The notes under the pieces were generated by a model, which was not told where the DNA came from, ran no database searches, and was given only the letters and a program-made list of their open reading frames with translations. The position numbers and the translations under genes were made by a program. From assembly GCF_000420025.1 (NCBI RefSeq), contig NZ_ATUD01000002.1, positions 248,001 to 312,000 of the forward strand: 64,000 nucleotides of DNA, written 5' to 3'. Each line of letters opens with the position of its first letter. Within the stretch, counting starts at the first letter, position 1. The stretch comes from Patulibacter americanus DSM 16676. GTDB lineage: Bacteria; Actinomycetota; Thermoleophilia; Solirubrobacterales; Solirubrobacteraceae. Shown here one piece after another: positions 59,697 to 64,000 of the stretch.

Positions 59697-59819
59697 ATCG
59701 CGCGGTGCCCACGGCCTCCGTCATGGGGCTTCCCGCCCGCGCATCGGGGGGTGCGGACCCACCAAGACGTCCTGCAACCGCGACCTTCTCGGTGCCCGGA
59801 CGCGCGGCGGGTGGCGAGG

Positions 59820-60656
59820 TCACCGGCCGCAGCTCGTCGCCCGCGGGGCCGCGGAGCAGTCGCGCACGGCGCGTCCCGCGCTCCGGCGCTGCGCGTCGAG
59901 CGGCCGCACCCGCGGCACGACCTCCGCGCCGCCGCGGGGGCGGCGGAGCACCACCGCGAACGAGCGGGGACCGTCCGGCTCGTCCAGGGCGACGGTGCGC
60001 ACGGTGCGCCGGCGCTCGCCCACGGTCACGCGCACCGCCCGCACGCCGGGGCCTGCCAGGCCGCCGACGACCACACGCTCGGCGGTCAGCGTGGTGGTGG
60101 GCACCACGTCCGTCCCCGTCGGCGCGGCGACGCAGTCCGTGGACAAGGCCGCGCCGGGGGCGGAGGAGCCCGAGACCACGAGCGCGGGACAGAGGCGCCC
60201 CTCGCTGCGGGTGACCTCGAGCCGCCAGGAGGCACCGCCGACGGCGCCGGAGGCCACGACGCCGGGCGACGCGTCGCCCCCATGATCGGACGCCAGATTC
60301 AGCGCCGTGGCGGTTGCGCCCACCGTGCAGCCCAGCAGGGCCAGCACGGCGCCGCGGCGCAGCAGTCGGCCGGTCGTCCCACCGGCGCCGGAGGTCGACC
60401 GCCCGCGCGGCCGGGAGACCGGCCGTTGGAGGGTCTCGGAGGCCGTCCGCTCACGAGGACCCGAGAACGGCCGTCGCCGGGCCCGTGGCGCCTCGGCGGT
60501 CGACGGGGGCGGCGCACCCGCCGACGATCCGGTCACCGCCCCCGCGGGTGCGGCCTCGGCCGCGAGCGCCAGGCCCCGGATGTGGTCCTCCAGCTCGGCG
60601 AGGATCGGGAGCTGCGGGTCGTAGTGCATCGGTGCTTCGGGTCGTCTTGGGCTCAT
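59820..60656 (-). CDS. Membrane protein coupled to an ECF sigma factor, putative anti-sigma factor
   Basis: The 278-residue protein starts at the ATG at 60656, which overlaps the TGA of the sigma factor by 4 bp. The first about 110 residues are cytoplasmic and disordered, with a short conserved-looking N-terminus (MHYDPQLPILAELEDHIRGLALAAE). A single membrane helix follows (LLRRGAVLALLGCTVGATATALNLA), then an extracytoplasmic beta-rich domain of about 150 residues with cysteines at EGRLCPAL, STDCVAA and VRDCSAA. The topology, order and coupling match anti-sigma factors, but no zinc-binding HxxxCxxC motif is seen, so it is not a classical ZAS-type. Function inferred from context. Confidence 0.6.
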   Translation of the reverse strand: MSPRRPEAPMHYDPQLPILAELEDHIRGLALAAEAAPAGAVTGSSAGAPPPSTAEAPRARRRPFSGPRERTASETLQRPVSRPRGRSTSGAGGTTGRLLRRGAVLALLGCTVGATATALNLASDHGGDASPGVVASGAVGGASWRLEVTRSEGRLCPALVVSGSSAPGAALSTDCVAAPTGTDVVPTTTLTAERVVVGGLAGPGVRAVRVTVGERRRTVRTVALDEPDGPRSFAVVLRRPRGGAEVVPRVRPLDAQRRSAGRAVRDCSAAPRATSCGR

Positions 60657-61213
60657 CGGCCGCCCCGCCAGTCGTCGAGGGCGGGACCGAGGCGGTCGCG
60701 AAGGGTGCGCAGTGCGCGGTGGACGCGGGCGCGGGCCGCGTCCTGGCGGATCCCCAGCCGGCGGCCCACCGCGGCGTAGCTCAGGCCGTCGACGACGTGC
60801 AGCTGCACGGCGGCGCGGGTCTCCACCGGCAGGTCGCCGAGGTGCTGGGTCACGGCGGTGCGGAGCGTCAGGGTTCCCGCGAGCTCCTCGACGCGCTCGA
60901 GCTCCTGGTCGGTGAGCGCGCGGCGCTGTCGGGTGGACGTGCGCTCGTGCTCCTCCTCCCGGTGCTCGCGCGCCTGGGCGCCCGTCAGGACGGACTGGGC
61001 GATCCGCCACAGCCAGCCGCTCAGCTCGGACTCGTCCTTTCCGCGGAACTGCTCGCGGCGGGCGATGACGAGCTCGAACGTGTCGGCGACGAGGTCGACC
61101 GCCCGCTCCGGGTCGTGCACGCGCCGCTGGAAGAAGATCAGCAGCGTCTCCGCGTTGCGGCGGTAGAGGTGGGTGATCCCGTCGGCGTCGAGCAGGAGGG
61201 TCGGATCGGGCAT
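60653..61213 (-). CDS. ECF-type RNA polymerase sigma factor
   Basis: The 186-residue protein has sigma region 2 (THLYRRNAETLLIFFQRRVHDPERAVDLVADTFELVIARREQFRGKDESELSGWLWRIAQSVL) and region 4 (AVTQHLGDLPVETRAAVQLHVVDGLSYAAVGRRLGIRQDAARARVHRALRTLRDRL). No region 1 or 3 is present, as in the ECF group. Its ATG follows the stop of the TctC-like gene by 2 bp and its TGA overlaps the downstream membrane protein start. It probably directs transcription in response to an envelope signal received by the neighbours. Target promoters are not identified here. Confidence 0.9.
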   Translation of the reverse strand: MPDPTLLLDADGITHLYRRNAETLLIFFQRRVHDPERAVDLVADTFELVIARREQFRGKDESELSGWLWRIAQSVLTGAQAREHREEEHERTSTRQRRALTDQELERVEELAGTLTLRTAVTQHLGDLPVETRAAVQLHVVDGLSYAAVGRRLGIRQDAARARVHRALRTLRDRLGPALDDWRGGR

Positions 61214-61215
61214 GC

Positions 61216-62343
61216 TCAGGGCCGGACGCTGAGGTCGACGTCGGCGAGCGTGGCGCTGAGGGTGCCCGACCGGACCCGCTCGCGCGCGAGGAACGCGTCG
61301 AGGCCCATGCCGGGGCGCGGGCGCACGAGGCCCTGCGTCCGGAGCGTCCGCGCCCACGACGGCCCCGTGACGACGCGTCGCAGCCGCGCGCGCAGCCGCC
61401 GCAGCTCGTGGGCCGGGGTGCTGCCGGGCGCCACGAGGGCGATCCACCGCGTCGGGGCCTGGCCCCCCGGCCACGCGCCGGAGAGCCGCCGCAGCCGGTC
61501 CACGGGGTCGACGCCCTCGGCGGATCCGCGCGTGCCGACGACGACGTCGGCGTCGCGACCCGCGACCGCGCGCGACGCGTCGCGCGCGGAGACGAAGGTG
61601 CGGTAGGAGACGGTGCCCTCGACCCGCGCGTCCTGCACGAGCCGGGCCAGCGCGGCGCGGGACCAGGAGTCGAGCCCGACGCCGAACACACGGCGCTCGG
61701 GGGCCGCGCGCATCACGCGGGCGAGCTGGGCGACCGTCCGCAGCGGCGAGCCGGGGGCGACCTCGAGGGTCAGCGGGTCGGCGGCGACGAGGGCGACGGC
61801 CCGCGCGTCCTCGAGCTGGTGCCACGCCCGCTCGGCCCGCAGCGCGACGCCGGGGACGATCGTCTCGCCGCGGTCCTGCTGGAGCTGGACGAGCGTCTGC
61901 GGCGTGAGGACGAGCAGCCGCCTGCGGCTGCCCTCGCCGACGCCGAGCACCGACTCGACCGCCGTCGTGGTGGCGCCCGGCAGGCGCTCGGCCACGGTCC
62001 GCGTCGCGTCGGCGCGGTCCTCGTCCTCGTCCTCCCGGTCGGCCTCGTGGGACCCCTCGGCCCGGCCACCACCGGGCGTGTCGCCGCCCGTCGCCGCACT
62101 GCCCGTCGCCCGGCCGGCCGGCGCGTTGAGCGCCGCGGCCAGCGCCTGGGTCATGGCGCCCACCGGGTCCGCGGCCTCCGTCCCGGTGACGGAGAGCCGC
62201 AGGCCGCTCGGCCGGCTCGCCGCGTCGGCGGAGGGCTGGAACGGGCGGAAGGGGTGACGGAGGAAGTCGCTCAGGACGAAGACGACGACGACCGTCAGGA
62301 GCGCGGGCCACGCCAGGCGCTGCCAGGCCGGAGCGGACGACAC
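61216..62343 (-). CDS. Membrane-anchored TctC-like periplasmic binding protein
   Basis: The 375-residue protein starts at a GTG with a membrane anchor or signal (WQRLAWPALLTVVVVFVLSDF). An Asp/Glu-rich insertion (HEADREDEDEDRADA) lies near residue 105. The rest resembles tripartite tricarboxylate transporter receptors (TctC/Bug): EVAPGSPLRTVAQLARVMRAAPERRVFGVGLDSWSRAALARLVQDARV, VVVGTRGSAEGVDPVDRL, WIALVAPGSTPAHELRRLRARLRRVVTGPSWARTLRTQGLV. No tctA or tctB transport partner is in the window. Directly downstream comes an ECF sigma factor, so a sensing role is more likely than transport. Ligand unknown. It follows the FtsH-like gene by 49 bp on the same strand. Confidence 0.75.
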   Translation of the reverse strand: MSSAPAWQRLAWPALLTVVVVFVLSDFLRHPFRPFQPSADAASRPSGLRLSVTGTEAADPVGAMTQALAAALNAPAGRATGSAATGGDTPGGGRAEGSHEADREDEDEDRADATRTVAERLPGATTTAVESVLGVGEGSRRRLLVLTPQTLVQLQQDRGETIVPGVALRAERAWHQLEDARAVALVAADPLTLEVAPGSPLRTVAQLARVMRAAPERRVFGVGLDSWSRAALARLVQDARVEGTVSYRTFVSARDASRAVAGRDADVVVGTRGSAEGVDPVDRLRRLSGAWPGGQAPTRWIALVAPGSTPAHELRRLRARLRRVVTGPSWARTLRTQGLVRPRPGMGLDAFLARERVRSGTLSATLADVDLSVRP

Positions 62344-62392
62344 GGTGCCGCCTGCCCCGCCTGTCGCCCGCCGCCCGCGCCGCCGGTCCGGA

Positions 62393-64000
62393 TCAGGCGC
62401 GGTCGCCGGAGTTCTGCTCGGCGTCGTGGTGCGCGCGGTCGACGCCGGCGCCGAGGGTGCCCGCGGCGGCCGTCGGCAGGGCGATGGTCTCGATCGGGGT
62501 CTCCTTCACCGCCGCCAGCAGGGCGTCGAGGGCGTGGCCGGAGAGCGTCTCGAACTCGACGAGGGCGCGGGCCGTCTCATGGACGGTCTCCCAGTTCGCG
62601 CGCAGCACGACCGTGGCGCGCGCCTCGGCCTCGCCGACGAGGCGGGCGACCTCGCCGTCGATGAGGTTCAGCGTCTCCGGGCCGGTCGATCCGAGGTCCT
62701 GCAGCGCGTTGCCGAGGAACACCTCGCCGCCGGCCTCGCCGACGGTGACGTGGCCCAGGCGGCGCGACATGCCGAAGGACGTGACCATGGAGCGCGAGAG
62801 CTTCGTCGCCGCGTGGAGGTCGTCGCTCAGGCCGGTGGACTCCTCGCCGAACTCGATGAGCTCGCCCGCGGTGCCGGCCATGATGGCGGCGAGCTGGCGC
62901 TCGAGGTCGCGGCGCCCGTGCATCACGGCGTCCTTGTCGGTCATCATCGACGCGGCGGTGCCGAGCTGGCGGCCGCGGGCGACGATCGACAGCTTCTGGG
63001 CCGAGACCGTCTGGCCGACGGCGCGGGTGACGACGGCGTGGGAGGCCTCGTGGACGGCGATCGTCCACTGCTCGTCCTCGGACAGCACGTGGCGCTTGGC
63101 GGGGCCGGCGACGACGCGGTCGATGGCCTCCTCGAGCGTCTTCTGATCGATCGTGTCGCGCTGCTCGCGGACCGTCAGCAGCGCGGCCTCGTTGACGAGG
63201 TTGGCCAGCTCGGCGCCGGAGAACCCGGGGCAGAGCTTGGCGATCTGCTGCAGGTCGACGTCCTCGTCGAACTGGCGACCGCGGGCGTGCAGGTTGAGGA
63301 TCTCGAGGCGGCCGTGGACGTCGGGCACGTCGATGACGACCTGGCGGTCGAACCGGCCCGGACGCAGGAGCGCGGGGTCGAGGATGTCCGGGCGGTTCGT
63401 GGCGCCCATGACCACGACGCCGGCGTCGCCGCCGAAGCCGTCCATCTCGACGAGCATCTGGTTCAGCGTCTGCTCGCGCTCGTCGTTGCCCTGGCCGACG
63501 CCGGCGCCACGCTTGCGGCCGGCGGCGTCGATCTCGTCGATGAAGATGATGGACGGGGCGGCCTTGCGGGCCTTCGCGAAGAGGTCGCGGACACGGGCCG
63601 CGCCGACGCCGACGAGCGACTCGACGAACTCGGCGCCCGAGGCGGAGAAGAACGCCGCGTCGGCCTCGCCGGCCGTGGCGCGGGCCAGCAGCGTCTTGCC
63701 GGTGCCGGGAGGACCGACGAGCAGGACGCCCTTCGGTGCCGCGGCACCCTGGGAGAGGTACTTCTGCGGGTCGTCGAGGAAGTCGCCGATCTCGCGCAGC
63801 TCGGCGAGCGCCTCGCCGGCGCCGGCGACGGAGGCGAAGGTGATCTGCGACGCGCCCTTCTTCTTCTTCTTGCCCTTGCCCCGGAAGGACGAGAACCCGG
63901 CGATGCCGGAGCTCGCGTCCCCCGCCTGGCGCGTGAAGAACGCGAACAGCGTGACGAGCAGCAGGATCGGCAGGAGGAACTGGACGATCACCGTGCGCGT
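62393..64000 (-). CDS. ftsH: FtsH-like AAA zinc metalloprotease, N-terminus beyond window
   Basis: The frame is open to the right edge, and about 535 residues are visible. It begins inside the second membrane helix ([22 protein letters not shown]). The AAA module has [23 protein letters not shown] (Walker A), [15 protein letters not shown] (Walker B) and [20 protein letters not shown] (second region of homology). The protease has HEASHAVV, an HExxH zinc site (HEAGH is usual), with the third ligand in [25 protein letters not shown]. Divergent features are [21 protein letters not shown] where FtsH normally has VAGVDEAKEEL. It degrades membrane and soluble proteins. A second FtsH in this genome is likely, since this one looks like a variant. 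Upstream of the TctC/ECF operon. Confidence 0.9.
   Translation of the reverse strand, partial: TRTVIVQFLLPILLLVTLFAFFTRQAGDASSGIAGFSSFRGKGKKKKKGASQITFASVAGAGEALAELREIGDFLDDPQKYLSQGAAAPKGVLLVGPPGTGKTLLARATAGEADAAFFSASGAEFVESLVGVGAARVRDLFAKARKAAPSIIFIDEIDAAGRKRGAGVGQGNDEREQTLNQMLVEMDGFGGDAGVVVMGATNRPDILDPALLRPGRFDRQVVIDVPDVHGRLEILNLHARGRQFDEDVDLQQIAKLCPGFSGAELANLVNEAALLTVREQRDTIDQKTLEEAIDRVVAGPAKRHVLSEDEQWTIAVHEASHAVVTRAVGQTVSAQKLSIVARGRQLGTAASMMTDKDAVMHGRRDLERQLAAIMAGTAGELIEFGEESTGLSDDLHAATKLSRSMVTSFGMSRRLGHVTVGEAGGEVFLGNALQDLGSTGPETLNLIDGEVARLVGEAEARATVVLRANWETVHETARALVEFETLSGHALDALLAAVKETPIETIALPTAAAGTLGAGVDRAHHDAEQNSGDRA

Overview
The window is a very GC-rich (roughly 70% or more by eye) bacterial chromosome segment. 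Actinobacterial-type genes suggest a high-GC actinobacterium: an FprB-like ferredoxin/NADPH reductase, a DUF3516-type helicase, a SARP/BTAD regulator, a prokaryotic secreted phospholipase A2, and GTG starts with 1-4 bp gene overlaps. My best guess is the Thermoleophilia (Solirubrobacterales, e.g. Patulibacter or Conexibacter relatives). That placement is an impression from protein style and was not tested.

Layout. 1-417: 3' end of an FAD oxidoreductase. 558-12863: a surface-protein locus with two DUF6916-like proteins (one Tat-exported), a GNAT acetyltransferase, three coupled tail-collar (MdpB-like) proteins and a divergent 2955-residue secreted protein. That giant carries an apparently dead caspase-like domain, ten cadherin-like repeats and a beta-helix. 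12928-21779: a VOC protein behind an RBS-covering hairpin, secreted phospholipase A2, a Ski2-like helicase, a secreted protein of unknown function, a lipoprotein gene broken by an amber codon, and a secreted phosphatase. 22012-24572: an AurF-like di-iron oxygenase coupled to an FprB-type reductase behind two palindromic operators. 24860-33349: a small secreted protein, an alpha/beta hydrolase opposite a BTAD regulator, a thioredoxin-fold isomerase, a membrane-anchored PI-PLC-like protein, an AraC/VOC pair and a PIN/AbrB toxin-antitoxin pair.

33426-37497: a methyltransferase/glycosyltransferase pair, an orphan ParB-like protein and a decayed methyltransferase duplicate. 37498-40578: a visibly lower-GC island with a DUF262 protein and a HEPN RNase-like protein, a likely anti-phage or stress pair, ending beside a tRNA-Ala(GGC). 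40705-48036: a long coiled-coil protein, two MFS exporters, prolyl aminopeptidase and an AI-2E-family permease. 48095-55815: a protein of unknown family, leuS, a second secreted phosphatase and ilvD. 55939-59159: the comEA-comEC DNA-uptake operon. 59203-64000: a small HTH protein, then a likely operon (read right to left) of an FtsH-like protease, an orphan TctC-like binding protein, an ECF sigma factor and a membrane protein that looks like its anti-sigma partner.

The three least explained assemblies are the tail-collar/giant surface protein locus, the FtsH/TctC/ECF/anti-sigma operon and the DUF262-HEPN island.
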